NCBI GenBank assembly: GCA_963715785.1
Contig: OY970276.1
Span: 2,480,001-2,544,000, forward strand
DNA: 64,000 nt
From: LD21 sp963715785
Lineage (GTDB): Bacteria > Bacteroidota > Bacteroidia > Bacteroidales > VadinHA17
Reading direction: 5' to 3'
Positions 51,688 to 60,164 of this stretch are shown here, in pieces (position 1 is the stretch's first letter; every line of letters begins with the position of its first letter). A model generated the notes under the pieces. That model was not told the DNA's origin and made no database searches. It saw only the letters and a list, made by a program, of their open reading frames with translations. The translations under genes were made by a program, and so were the position numbers.

Positions 51688-51957
51688 ATGGCTAAAGAAT
51701 CGATGATAGCCCGCGAAGTAAAACGCGCAAGACTGACCCAGAAATATGCAGCAAAAAGAGCCAGGCTTAAAGCCGAAGGTGATTATGTTGGACTAAGCCG
51801 TCTTCCAAGAAATTCCAACCCCAACAGAATGCATAACCGCTGCAAATTGACAGGCCGTTCAAGGGGATATATGAGACAATTCGGAGTAAGCAGGATAACA
51901 TTCAGGGAAATGGCATCTTTCGGGCTTATACCGGGTATTAAAAAAGCCAGCTGGTAA
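51688..51957 (+). CDS. rpsN: 30S ribosomal protein S14 (zinc-independent form)
   Basis: An 89-residue S14 of the long type without the CxxC zinc ribbon; NRMHNRCKLTGRSRGYMRQF and GVSRITFREMASFGLIPGIK show the C-terminal half. The ATG at 51688 is chosen; the frame open from 51652 overlaps rplE. Together with the Cys-poor L36 further on, it points to a ribosome with low zinc demand in these two proteins. Confidence 0.96.
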   Translation: MAKESMIAREVKRARLTQKYAAKRARLKAEGDYVGLSRLPRNSNPNRMHNRCKLTGRSRGYMRQFGVSRITFREMASFGLIPGIKKASW

Positions 51958-51994
51958 ATAAAGAATAATTATAAACTATATTAAATAATAGAAG

Positions 51995-52393
51995 ATGACT
52001 GATCCAATTGCAGATTTACTGACCAGAATAAGGAACGCCATCATGGCCGGTCATAAGGTAGTGGAGGCACCAGCATCCAATCTTAAGAAAGAGGTAGCAA
52101 GAATCCTTTTCGAAAAAGGTTATATCCTCAGCTATAAGGTTATTGATGGTGAAGGACCTCAGGGTGTACTGAAAATTGCTCTTAAATATAATGCCAAGAG
52201 CAAGAAACCCGCTATAAAGGAAATCCAGAGAGTAAGCCGTCCGGGTCTTCGTCAGTATATCGGAGTTGATGAAATGCCCAGGATCCTTAACGGGCTTGGT
52301 ATAGCAATCATTTCCACCTCTAAAGGTTTAATGACTGACAAAGAGGCCAAAAAAGAGAAAATCGGTGGTGAAGTATTATGTTACGTTTACTAA
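51995..52393 (+). CDS. rpsH: 30S ribosomal protein S8
   Basis: A 132-residue central-domain assembly protein. MTDPIADLLTRIRNAIMAGH, SRPGLRQYIGVDEMPRILNG and AIISTSKGLMTDKEA are the conserved segments. In E. coli S8 represses the spc operon by binding mRNA near rplE; no comparable hairpin could be confirmed here. rplF follows after 16 bp with an unusually good ribosome-binding site. Confidence 0.97.
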   Translation: MTDPIADLLTRIRNAIMAGHKVVEAPASNLKKEVARILFEKGYILSYKVIDGEGPQGVLKIALKYNAKSKKPAIKEIQRVSRPGLRQYIGVDEMPRILNGLGIAIISTSKGLMTDKEAKKEKIGGEVLCYVY

Positions 52394-52395
52394 TT

Positions 52396-52401
52396 AGGAG
52401 G
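52396..52401 (+). promoter_or_regulatory. Strong Shine-Dalgarno sequence before rplF
   Basis: AGGAGG at 52396-52401 stands eight bases before the rplF ATG. Most genes in this window lack any such sequence, which is normal in Bacteroidota, so this site is an exception. Confidence 0.7.
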
Positions 52402-52409
52402 ATAACTTA

Positions 52410-52964
52410 ATGTCACGAATAGGAAAATTACCTGTAAACCTGCCAAAAGGCGTCACTGTAAGTGTGAGTGACTCCAATCTGGTTAGTGTGAAAGGCCCCT
52501 TGGGAGAGCTGACTCAGGCTGTCGACAAAGACCTGAAGGTCGAAGTGGTGGGGAATGAAGTTATATTATCGAGACCAACAGAATCGAAGAATCATAAATC
52601 ACTGCATGGCCTTTACCGTGCCCTGATCCACAATATGGTTGTTGGAGTCTCAGAAGGGTATAAGAAGGAACTTGAACTCGTCGGGGTAGGTTACCGTGCT
52701 GAGGCAAAAGGACAGAATCTTGAGATGAGTCTTGGTTTTTCTCATGAGGTTATACTTCAGCTTCCGAATGAAGTTAAAGTTGAGACTAAAACAGAAAGAA
52801 GGGCGAATCCAATCATTACCCTTACATGCATTGATAAGCAACTTATCGGACATGTTGCTGCAAAAATCAGATCTCTCCGTCCGCCTGAACCTTATAAAGG
52901 CAAAGGAATTAAGTTTGTTGGAGAACAGCTCAGAAGGAAGGCTGGAAAATCTGCTAGTGTTTAA
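52410..52964 (+). CDS. rplF: 50S ribosomal protein L6
   Basis: A 184-residue protein of two similar domains next to the factor-binding site. SRIGKLPVNLPKGVTVSVSD starts it; the second domain shows RPPEPYKGKGIKFVGEQLRR followed by KAGKSASV, the highly conserved C-terminus. It is preceded by a perfect AGGAGG. Confidence 0.97.
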   Translation: MSRIGKLPVNLPKGVTVSVSDSNLVSVKGPLGELTQAVDKDLKVEVVGNEVILSRPTESKNHKSLHGLYRALIHNMVVGVSEGYKKELELVGVGYRAEAKGQNLEMSLGFSHEVILQLPNEVKVETKTERRANPIITLTCIDKQLIGHVAAKIRSLRPPEPYKGKGIKFVGEQLRRKAGKSASV

Positions 52965-52984
52965 TCTGGTAAAAGTAAAAAATC

Positions 52985-53344
52985 ATGGCCTTAACTAAGT
53001 TGGAAAGAAGAACAAGGATCAAAATGAGGATCCGTAAGAAAATAAACGGTACTGCTGAAACACCTAGACTGGCAGTATATCGTAGCAATAAACAGATCTA
53101 TGTTCAGGTTGTTGACGATCTGAACCGTGTGACGCTTCTGTCGGCAGGCTCAAAAGAAAAAGATATTGCAGCCCAGACAGGAATAAAAAAAATTGAACAG
53201 GCTAAACTCGTTGGGAAACTGCTCGCTACCAAATGCAAGGAAAAAGGTATTGAGAAAGTTGTTTTCGACAGAAGCGGATATAAATATCATGGCAGAGTAA
53301 AATCATTGGCTGATGCAGCCCGCGAAGGCGGTTTAAAATTCTAA
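52985..53344 (+). CDS. rplR: 50S ribosomal protein L18
   Basis: A 119-residue 5S rRNA-binding protein. RRTRIKMRIRKKINGTAETP, RLAVYRSNKQIYVQVVDD and VVFDRSGYKYHGRVKSLADA followed by AREGGLKF are the family's signature segments. It lies between rplF and rpsE with short spacers (20 and 6 bp). Confidence 0.97.
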   Translation: MALTKLERRTRIKMRIRKKINGTAETPRLAVYRSNKQIYVQVVDDLNRVTLLSAGSKEKDIAAQTGIKKIEQAKLVGKLLATKCKEKGIEKVVFDRSGYKYHGRVKSLADAAREGGLKF

Positions 53345-53350
53345 TGAATT

Positions 53351-53866
53351 ATGGGAAACGGTATAAGAAAAGTTAAAACCAGCGATCTCGAACTTAAGGA
53401 TAGACTCGTTAGCATCCAGAGGGTAACCAAAGTTACAAAAGGGGGACGTACATTCAGTTTTTCAGCAATTGTTGTTGTTGGAAATGAAGATGGAATTGTC
53501 GGACACGGACTAGGTAAAGCCAGTGAAGTAACAACAGCTATTGCTAAAGGTATCGAAGATGCAAAAAAGAATCTGATTAAAGTACCCGTCATCAATGGTA
53601 CAATACCTCACGAACAGGTGGCAAAATTCGGCGGCGCCAAAGTCTTTATCAAACCGGCTTCAGAAGGTACCGGTGTTAAGGCCGGAGGTGCTATGCGTGC
53701 TGTTCTCGAAAGCGTTGGAGTGAAGAACGTGCTTGCCAAATCAAAAGGCTCATCAAACCCTCACAACCTTGTAAAAGCAACATTTGCAGCCCTCCTCGAA
53801 ATGAGAGATGCATTCACCGTTGCCGAACACAGGGGTATCGCAATGGAAAAAGTTTTTAACGGATAG
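53351..53866 (+). CDS. rpsE: 30S ribosomal protein S5
   Basis: A 171-residue protein for decoding accuracy and mRNA helicase function. The double-stranded-RNA-binding-like N-terminal half has RVTKVTKGGRTFSFSAIVVV followed by GNEDGIVGHGLGKASE; the C-terminal half has KPASEGTGVKAGGAMRAVLE and GSSNPHNLVKATFAAL. The spectinomycin-contact loop (TKGGRTFSF) is wild type. Confidence 0.97.
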   Translation: MGNGIRKVKTSDLELKDRLVSIQRVTKVTKGGRTFSFSAIVVVGNEDGIVGHGLGKASEVTTAIAKGIEDAKKNLIKVPVINGTIPHEQVAKFGGAKVFIKPASEGTGVKAGGAMRAVLESVGVKNVLAKSKGSSNPHNLVKATFAALLEMRDAFTVAEHRGIAMEKVFNG

Positions 53867-53880
53867 AAAAGAACATTACG

Positions 53881-54060
53881 ATGGCAAAAATACGTATCAC
53901 ACAGGTGAAAAGTAAAAACGGGAAACCTGAAAGACAGAAAAGAACCCTGGAAGCACTGGGTATCCGCAAATTGAATCATAGTGTCGAGCACGAAGCAACT
54001 CCCCAGATTCTGGGTATGGTTGTGAAGGTAAGGCACCTGGTTAAAGTTGAAAATATTTAA
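53881..54060 (+). CDS. rpmD: 50S ribosomal protein L30
   Basis: A 59-residue protein, short but complete: MAKIRITQVKSKNGKPERQK at the start, then TLEALGIRKLNHSVEHEATP and ILGMVVKVRHLVKVENI. It lies exactly where rpmD belongs, 14 bp after rpsE and 29 bp before rplO. Confidence 0.96.
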   Translation: MAKIRITQVKSKNGKPERQKRTLEALGIRKLNHSVEHEATPQILGMVVKVRHLVKVENI

Positions 54061-54089
54061 GATATTAACCATATTTACAAAATAAAGTT

Positions 54090-54536
54090 ATGGATTTGAG
54101 TAACTTAAGACCTGCAAAAGGATCAACACATAATAGTAAGCGTCTCGGCCGCGGACAAGGTTCAGGCAAGGGTGGTACATCTACCAGGGGACATAAAGGC
54201 GCAAAATCCAGATCAGGCTACAGCAGGAAAATAGGATTTGAGGGAGGCCAGATGCCACTCCAGAGACGTGTTCCAAAATACGGCTTTAAAAATATTAACC
54301 GCAAAGAATACAAGGGTATAAATATCAGCACTCTTCAGACCCTTGCGGAGACACATAACATTGAAAAAATCGATTTTGAAGCTCTTGTTATGGCAGGACT
54401 GGTTTCTAAAAATGCTATGGTAAAAATCCTCGGAAAAGGAACACTTGAGAGAAAACTGGAGGTTCATGCCCACGCATTCAGCAAATCAGCAATAGAAGCA
54501 ATCGAAGCAAAAAAAGGAACCGCTGTAATACTGTAA
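54090..54536 (+). CDS. rplO: 50S ribosomal protein L15
   Basis: A 148-residue late-assembly protein. The glycine-rich N-terminal extension LGRGQGSGKGGTSTRGHKGA followed by FEGGQMPLQRRVPKYGFKN is characteristic; the C-terminal half has a globular VAGLVSKNAMVKILGKG-type region (MAGLVSKNAMVKILGKGTLE). It is followed by secY after four bases. Confidence 0.97.
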   Translation: MDLSNLRPAKGSTHNSKRLGRGQGSGKGGTSTRGHKGAKSRSGYSRKIGFEGGQMPLQRRVPKYGFKNINRKEYKGINISTLQTLAETHNIEKIDFEALVMAGLVSKNAMVKILGKGTLERKLEVHAHAFSKSAIEAIEAKKGTAVIL

Positions 54537-54540
54537 TTTC

Positions 54541-55869
54541 ATGAAATTTTTTCAGACTATAAAAAATATCTTTAAGATAGAAGATCTTCGCGCAAGACTA
54601 ATCTATACCTTTGGGATCATTTTATTATACCGACTGGGTAAATATGTTACCCTTCCGGGTATTGATCCATCTCAGCTGGCTGGTTTGCATCGTCAGACGC
54701 AATCGGGTCTTATGGGACTTCTTGACATGTTTTCGGGTGGTGCATTTGCCCAGGCTTCAATATTCGCTTTGGGAATTATGCCCTATATCTCCGCATCTAT
54801 CGTAGTGCAGCTGCTTGGTATAGTCTTCCCGTATTTCCAGAAACTTCAGAAGGAAGGTGAAAGCGGAAGACGTAAAATGAATCAGTATACACGTTATCTT
54901 ACAATTGCAGTGCTCGTTCTCCAGGCTCCTACTTATCTTATAAACCTGGCGCATACGCTTCCGGCTTCAGCCTTTATAATAGGAGGCACATTCTTCCAGG
55001 TGTCATCAGTGATTATTCTGACGGCAGGTACCATGTTTGTAATGTGGCTGGGAGAGAAAATAACGGATAAAGGAATCGGGAACGGAATATCGCTTATCAT
55101 TATGATCGGTATAGTAGCCAGGATGCCTGCAAGCTTCGTGTTTGAAGCAGGAACCAGGATGAATGGCGCCGGTGGTGCTGTAGGTTTAATTGTTGAAGTA
55201 CTCTTTTTGTTTCTTGTTGTACTTGGTGTTATTCTCCTTGTACAGGGCACGCGTCGTGTCCCGGTTCAATATGCAAGAAGGATAGTGGGAAATAAACAAT
55301 ATGGCGGTGTGCGCCAGTATATTCCGCTGAAAGTTAATGCTGCCGGAGTTATGCCTATCATCTTTGCACAGGCCATCATGATGCTCCCAATGATCATTGC
55401 GGGTTATACCAGCAATGGTTCAGGCTTTGTTGTTGCATTCTCGAATATGTACGGATTCTGGTATAACATGGTAACTGCAATTCTGATCATTGTCTTTACA
55501 TATTTCTATACTGCAATTACAATCAATCCGGTGCAGATGGCAGAAGACATGAAGAAAAACGGGGGTTTTATTCCCGGAATCAAACCCGGAAGAAAAACTG
55601 TGGAGTTTCTTGATACTATCATGTCGAGGATTACATTTCCAGGTTCTATTTTTCTGGCAATAGTGGCTATTTTACCTTCTCTGGCAGTGAAAGCAACTGT
55701 GACACCACAGTTTGCACAATTCTACGGAGGCACTTCACTTCTCATTCTCGTAGGGGTTATACTTGATACCCTGCAGCAGATTGAAAGTCATTTGCTTATG
55801 CGTCATTATGATGGTCTGATGAAATCGGGCCGTATAAAGGGAAGAGCTGGCTCAGTGACATCTATTTAA
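54541..55869 (+). CDS. secY: Preprotein translocase subunit SecY
   Basis: A 442-residue, ten-helix channel protein of the Sec translocon. LPGIDPSQLAGLHRQTQSGL and MFSGGAFAQASIFALGIMPY form the plug/helix-2 region; TKGIGNG-type loop appears as ITDKGIGNGISLIIMIGIVA; the functional cytoplasmic loop has RRVPVQYARRIVGNKQYGG. The C-terminus is basic. adk, which follows secY in many bacteria, is absent and map comes next. Confidence 0.97.
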   Translation: MKFFQTIKNIFKIEDLRARLIYTFGIILLYRLGKYVTLPGIDPSQLAGLHRQTQSGLMGLLDMFSGGAFAQASIFALGIMPYISASIVVQLLGIVFPYFQKLQKEGESGRRKMNQYTRYLTIAVLVLQAPTYLINLAHTLPASAFIIGGTFFQVSSVIILTAGTMFVMWLGEKITDKGIGNGISLIIMIGIVARMPASFVFEAGTRMNGAGGAVGLIVEVLFLFLVVLGVILLVQGTRRVPVQYARRIVGNKQYGGVRQYIPLKVNAAGVMPIIFAQAIMMLPMIIAGYTSNGSGFVVAFSNMYGFWYNMVTAILIIVFTYFYTAITINPVQMAEDMKKNGGFIPGIKPGRKTVEFLDTIMSRITFPGSIFLAIVAILPSLAVKATVTPQFAQFYGGTSLLILVGVILDTLQQIESHLLMRHYDGLMKSGRIKGRAGSVTSI

Positions 55870-55887
55870 TATGTATAGCGTTCTTTG

Positions 55888-56664
55888 ATGTTGTATTTAA
55901 AGACTGATGAAGAGGTCGGGTTGTTAAAAGAGAGCAATATGCTGGTGTCGAGAACACTTGCGGAAATGGCATCTTTAATAAAACCAGGTATTACAACTCT
56001 TTATCTCGATAAAATTGCCGAAACGTTTATTCGTGATAACGGAGCAACGCCGGCATTTAAGGGATATGGTGGTTTTCCGAATACTCTATGTACATCTGTC
56101 AACGATGAAGTTGTTCATGGTATCCCGTCAGGATATGTTCTTAAAGAAGGGGATATAATTTCGGTTGACTGCGGAGTGATATTAAACGGATGGTATGGCG
56201 ACAGTGCATATACTTTTCCGGTTGGCGAGATATCAGCTGAAATAAAACGGCTGCTCGATTTTACCCGGGCTTCTCTCGAAGAAGGAGTTAAGGAAGCGAT
56301 TGCAGGAAACAGAATTGGAGACATCTCTTTTGCAGTTCAGACAAAAGCTGAAAGCGGCGGATATTCCGTTGTGAGGGAACTGGTCGGTCACGGACTGGGC
56401 AGAAAGCTTCACGAAGCTCCTGAAGTAGCCAACTGGGGCAAACAGGGAACAGGACCGAAGATGGACAAAGGTCTTGTGATCTGTATTGAGCCAATGATAA
56501 ATTCAGGCAGGAAGGAAACATTGCAGATGGCCGACGGGTGGACAATAAAAACTGCAGATGGCAAGCCTTCAGCACATTTTGAGTACGCAGTTGCAGTTGA
56601 CAAAGGGAAAGCAGAGGTATTAACAACTTTTGAATTTATCGAAAAAGTTTTAAATAATAAGTAA
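55888..56664 (+). CDS. map: Methionine aminopeptidase, type I
   Basis: A 258-residue enzyme that removes the initiator methionine. The five metal ligands are in ISVDCGVILNGWYGDSAYTF (two Asp), VGHGLGRKLHEAPEVANWG (His), CIEPMINSG (Glu) and AHFEYAVAVDKG (Glu). The ATG at 55888 is used; a TTG one codon upstream is not needed. It stands in the spc operon between secY and infA, the common Bacteroidota order. Confidence 0.96.
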   Translation: MLYLKTDEEVGLLKESNMLVSRTLAEMASLIKPGITTLYLDKIAETFIRDNGATPAFKGYGGFPNTLCTSVNDEVVHGIPSGYVLKEGDIISVDCGVILNGWYGDSAYTFPVGEISAEIKRLLDFTRASLEEGVKEAIAGNRIGDISFAVQTKAESGGYSVVRELVGHGLGRKLHEAPEVANWGKQGTGPKMDKGLVICIEPMINSGRKETLQMADGWTIKTADGKPSAHFEYAVAVDKGKAEVLTTFEFIEKVLNNK

Positions 56665-56668
56665 TCGT

Positions 56669-56887
56669 ATGGCTAAACAACCATCAATCGAGCAAGACGG
56701 TACCATCATCGAAGCCCTTTCAAATGCAATGTTCAGGGTGGAACTCGAAAACGGACATGTGATAACGGCACATATTTCGGGAAAGATGAGAATGCACTAT
56801 ATTAAGATCTTGCCGGGCGATAAGGTAAAAGTTGAAATGTCACCCTACGATTTAACAAAAGGAAGAATAACATTCAGATATAAATAA
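56669..56887 (+). CDS. infA: Translation initiation factor IF-1
   Basis: A 72-residue OB-fold factor that occupies the 30S A site during initiation. EQDGTIIEALSNAMFRVELE, NGHVITAHISGKMRMHYIKI and GDKVKVEMSPYDLTKGRITF are diagnostic. It begins four bases after the map stop and precedes rpmJ by 14 bp. Confidence 0.97.
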   Translation: MAKQPSIEQDGTIIEALSNAMFRVELENGHVITAHISGKMRMHYIKILPGDKVKVEMSPYDLTKGRITFRYK

Positions 56888-56901
56888 GAAATATTAAGGT
56901 A

Positions 56902-57018
56902 ATGAAAGTAAGAGCATCTGTAAAAAAGCGCAGCGCCGACTGTAAAATAGTCAGGAGAAAGGGCCGCATTTACGTTATTAATAAGAAAAATCCTAAGTTC
57001 AAACAGAGGCAGGGATAA
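56902..57018 (+). CDS. rpmJ: 50S ribosomal protein L36 (zinc-free form)
   Basis: A 38-residue protein: MKVRASVKKRSADCKIVRRK, then GRIYVINKKNPKFKQRQG. Zinc-binding L36 has a CxxC pair, a third Cys and a His; here only one Cys remains and the His position is Phe, so it is the Cys-minus form usual in this phylum. It is placed between infA and rpsM as expected. Confidence 0.96.
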   Translation: MKVRASVKKRSADCKIVRRKGRIYVINKKNPKFKQRQG

Positions 57019-57057
57019 TTTTAACTAATTTTGCAACTCATTTAAGAAAAGTATTAT

Positions 57058-57435
57058 ATGGCACGTATTGTTGGTGTGGATTTACCAAGAAATAAAAGAG
57101 GCGAAGTTGGCCTGACTTACATCTATGGTGTTGGCAGGAGCATTGCACAGAGAGTACTCGATGAAGCTGGTGTTGACAGGAATGCTAAGGTCCAGGACTG
57201 GACCGATGATCAGATCAATACTATCCGTCGGATTCTGAACGATAACTATAAGCTTGAAGGAGAATTACGTTCAGAGACTCAAATGAACATAAAAAGACTT
57301 ATGGATATTGGCTGTTATCGTGGTGTTCGCCACAGAATTGGTCTTCCTGTAAGAGGACAGAGCACAAAAAACAACGCCAGAACCCGTAAAGGGAGAAAGA
57401 AAACTGTTGCAAACAAGAAAAAAGCTACTAAATAA
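57058..57435 (+). CDS. rpsM: 30S ribosomal protein S13
   Basis: A 125-residue head protein that makes bridges B1a/B1b with L5 and contacts P-site tRNA through its basic tail. ARIVGVDLPRNKRGEVGLTY, GCYRGVRHRIGLPVRGQSTK and the tail NARTRKGRKKTVANKKKATK are clear. It is the first gene of the alpha-operon part; the upstream spacer (39 bp) shows no terminator. Confidence 0.97.
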   Translation: MARIVGVDLPRNKRGEVGLTYIYGVGRSIAQRVLDEAGVDRNAKVQDWTDDQINTIRRILNDNYKLEGELRSETQMNIKRLMDIGCYRGVRHRIGLPVRGQSTKNNARTRKGRKKTVANKKKATK

Positions 57436-57442
57436 ATAGACT

Positions 57443-57832
57443 ATGGCAAAGAAGACTGGAGCATTAAAAAAGAGGGTCGTTAAGGTTGAACCTTCAGGCC
57501 AGGCACATGTTCATTCATCATTTAATAATATTATAGTTACTCTGACAAATAATTCAGGTCAGGTTATCTCGTGGGCCTCTGCAGGAAAAATGGGATTCAA
57601 GGGTTCAAAAAAGAACACTCCTTATGCTGCTCAGATGGCATCTGAAGAATGTGGTAAAGTGGCTTATGATCTCGGATTAAGGAAAGTGAAAGTATATGTA
57701 AAAGGTCCGGGTTCAGGTCGCGAATCAGCTATCAGATCAATCAGCAATGTTGGTATAGAAGTTACTGAGATCGTAGATGTAACTCCAATGCCGCACAATG
57801 GCTGTCGTGCTCCCGGAAGAAGACGCGTTTAA
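57443..57832 (+). CDS. rpsK: 30S ribosomal protein S11
   Basis: A 129-residue platform protein near the Shine-Dalgarno helix and the mRNA exit. GQAHVHSSFNNIIVTLTNNS, VYVKGPGSGRESAIRSISNV and DVTPMPHNGCRAPGRRRV are conserved. In Bacteroidota the anti-Shine-Dalgarno of 16S rRNA is held off near this platform, which fits the lack of ribosome-binding sites in this window. Confidence 0.97.
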   Translation: MAKKTGALKKRVVKVEPSGQAHVHSSFNNIIVTLTNNSGQVISWASAGKMGFKGSKKNTPYAAQMASEECGKVAYDLGLRKVKVYVKGPGSGRESAIRSISNVGIEVTEIVDVTPMPHNGCRAPGRRRV

Positions 57833-57877
57833 GAAATTATTTATTTGATTATTTGAAAGATATAAATTTTAAGAACA

Positions 57878-58486
57878 ATGGCAAGATATACTGGCCCAAG
57901 AACAAGAATAGCAAGAAAGTTCGGTGAACCGATATTCGGACCCGATAAGCACATGGAGAGGAAAAATTTTCCTCCCGGGCAGCATGGAATGAATAAGAAG
58001 AGGAAAAAGACTTCGGAATATGGTGTTCAGTTACGGGAAAAGCAAAAGGCAAAATACACCTATGGCATGCTTGAGCGTCAATTCCGGAACACTTTCGAGA
58101 AAGCTTCCAGAAGTAAAGGCGTTACCGGTGCGGTATTGCTTCAGCTTCTTGAATCCCGTCTCGATAACGTAGTTTTCCGTCTGGGCATTGCTCCTACAAG
58201 AGCAGCCGGCAGACAGCTTGTTTCGCACAGACACATTACCGTTAACGGAACGGTCGTGAACATTCCTTCATTTCAGCTTAAAGCTGGTGATATTATCGGA
58301 GTTCGTGAGAAATCAAAATCACTCGAGTCAATAGTTGATTCACTTACAACCAAGAAATACTCAAAGCTTTCATGGCTTGAGTGGGATGACACTCAAATGG
58401 CGGGTAAATTTATGAATGTACCTGAACGCACTGAAATTCCTGAAAACATAAAGGAACAACTTATTGTTGAATTGTATTCCAAGTAA
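57878..58486 (+). CDS. rpsD: 30S ribosomal protein S4
   Basis: A 202-residue primary assembly protein of the 30S body, with roles in decoding accuracy. MARYTGPRTRIARKFGEPIF opens it; the S4 domain reads RLDNVVFRLGIAPTRAAGRQ followed by LVSHRHITVNGTVVNIPSF. It lacks the zinc-binding cysteines of some S4 proteins. It is 45 bp downstream of rpsK. Confidence 0.97.
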   Translation: MARYTGPRTRIARKFGEPIFGPDKHMERKNFPPGQHGMNKKRKKTSEYGVQLREKQKAKYTYGMLERQFRNTFEKASRSKGVTGAVLLQLLESRLDNVVFRLGIAPTRAAGRQLVSHRHITVNGTVVNIPSFQLKAGDIIGVREKSKSLESIVDSLTTKKYSKLSWLEWDDTQMAGKFMNVPERTEIPENIKEQLIVELYSK

Positions 58487-58505
58487 TAATATTAAGAAAA
58501 ATTCT

Positions 58506-59498
58506 ATGGCCATTTTATCATTCCAGAAGCCTGATAAAGTAATAATGCTGGAAGCGGACGACAAACACGGAAAATTCGAATTCCGTCCGCTTGAACCTGG
58601 CTATGGTATTACTGTCGGCAATGCACTAAGAAGAATTCTTCTCTCTTCGCTAGAGGGTTTTGCCATTACAACGGTTAAGATCGATGGCATTGACCATGAG
58701 TTCTCTACCATAACAGGTGTTATGGAGGACGTTACCGAGATAATCCTGAACCTGAAACAGGTTCGCTTCAAAAGAAAAGTTGAAGATGTAGATCATGAAA
58801 AAGTGACTATAAAAGTCAGCGGACAGGATATTTTTAAAGCATCTAATATAAACGCTGCTCTGACCGGATTTGAAGTTCTCAATCCCGATCTGGTTATTTT
58901 CAGAATGGAACCGGATGTAAAATTACAGATTGAACTTACTGTCAGTAAAGGCCGAGGATATGTTCCTGCTGAGGAAAATGAACCGGCTGACAGCGAATTC
59001 GGACTCATAGCCATTGACTCTATTTTTACTCCTACACGGAATGTAAAATACACTATTGAGAACTATCGTGTTGAGCAAAAAACTGACTATGAGAAGCTTC
59101 TCTTCGAAATTGAAACAGATGGATCGATCCATCCGAAAGATGCTCTTAAAGAAGCGGCAAAGATCCTTATTTATCACTTTATGCTTTTTTCTGACGAGAA
59201 AATCACTCTCGATTCAGACGATAAAATGGCAAATGAGGAATTTGATGAAGAAGTACTGCATATGAGGCAGCTGCTGAAGACAAAACTGGTAGATCTCGAT
59301 TTGTCTGTAAGAGCTCTAAACTGTCTTAAAGCTGCGGAAGTTGAAACACTTGGTGATTTGGTTAAGTTTAATAAGAATGATCTTCTTAAGTTCAGGAACT
59401 TTGGAAAGAAATCACTCACCGAGCTTGATGAATTGCTGGAATCCATGAGCCTGTCATTCGGTATGGATGTAAGCAAATATAAATTAGAAAAAGATTAA
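58506..59498 (+). CDS. rpoA: RNA polymerase alpha subunit
   Basis: A 330-residue subunit: the N-terminal dimerisation domain (about 1-235; GYGITVGNALRRILLSSLEG is the core-assembly motif) and the C-terminal domain (about 250-325; LDLSVRALNCLKAAEVETLG and FRNFGKKSLTELDELL) that binds DNA and activators. The ATG at 58506 is chosen; a frame opened at 58464 overlaps rpsD. Co-transcribed with rpsM-rpsK-rpsD and rplQ. Confidence 0.97.
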   Translation: MAILSFQKPDKVIMLEADDKHGKFEFRPLEPGYGITVGNALRRILLSSLEGFAITTVKIDGIDHEFSTITGVMEDVTEIILNLKQVRFKRKVEDVDHEKVTIKVSGQDIFKASNINAALTGFEVLNPDLVIFRMEPDVKLQIELTVSKGRGYVPAEENEPADSEFGLIAIDSIFTPTRNVKYTIENYRVEQKTDYEKLLFEIETDGSIHPKDALKEAAKILIYHFMLFSDEKITLDSDDKMANEEFDEEVLHMRQLLKTKLVDLDLSVRALNCLKAAEVETLGDLVKFNKNDLLKFRNFGKKSLTELDELLESMSLSFGMDVSKYKLEKD

Positions 59499-59524
59499 TA
59501 TAAACTGGTTAAGGAAGAAGAGAA

Positions 59525-60076
59525 ATGCGACATTCAAGAGTTATTAACCATTTAGGAAGAACCAGTTCACACAGAAAGTCGATGCTTTCGAACATGGCAA
59601 CATCACTTATCCTTCACAAAAGGATAACTACAACAACTGCCAAAGCTAAAGCTCTCCGTACTTTTGTCGAACCGCTTATTACTAAATCGAAAGAAGATTC
59701 AACACACTCAAGGAGAGTGGTCTTCAGTTATCTGAAAGACAAAACTGCAGTTGCTGAACTGTTCAGAGAAGTTTCCCCTAAAGTTGCCGAGCGTCCGGGT
59801 GGCTACACCAGGATCTTAAAGACCGGACACAGACTTGGTGACAATGCCGATATGTGTATCATGGAGCTGGTCGATTACAATGAAGCCATGCTGGGGACCG
59901 GCGAAGCTGCAAAAGCCAAGACAACCAGGAGAAGGAGAACTACTAAGAAAAAAGAAGATGCTCAAGCCGGGGAAAATACTCCCAGGACTGCCAAAGCAAA
60001 AGTAGGAAAAACTGAAAAGCCTGTTTCAAAACCTGAAGAATCTGAAGCAGGTGAGGCAAACACAGAAGCAGAATAA
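59525..60076 (+). CDS. rplQ: 50S ribosomal protein L17 with C-terminal extension
   Basis: A 183-residue L17. The normal domain (about 1-120: NHLGRTSSHRKSMLSNMATS, KRITTTTAKAKALRTFVEPL, RPGGYTRILKTGHRLGDNAD) is followed by a tail of about 60 residues rich in Lys, Ala, Thr and Glu (KTTRRRRTTKKKEDAQAGEN then acidic). E. coli L17 lacks such a tail; extended forms are usual in Bacteroidota. It is the last gene of the superoperon, with a terminator right after it. Confidence 0.96.
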   Translation: MRHSRVINHLGRTSSHRKSMLSNMATSLILHKRITTTTAKAKALRTFVEPLITKSKEDSTHSRRVVFSYLKDKTAVAELFREVSPKVAERPGGYTRILKTGHRLGDNADMCIMELVDYNEAMLGTGEAAKAKTTRRRRTTKKKEDAQAGENTPRTAKAKVGKTEKPVSKPEESEAGEANTEAE

Positions 60077-60098
60077 AAGGCTTAAATAATAATAAATC

Positions 60099-60136
60099 TA
60101 AAAGGGATTGGTCAATGACGGCTTAATCCCTTTTTT
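60099..60136 (+). terminator. Rho-independent terminator of the ribosomal superoperon
   Basis: AAAGGGATT (60101-60109) pairs with AATCCCTTT (60125-60133) around a 15-nt loop, with the T-run reaching 60136. Confidence 0.85.
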
Positions 60137-60164
60137 GTACATGTTTTATCTAAATTAAAAATTT

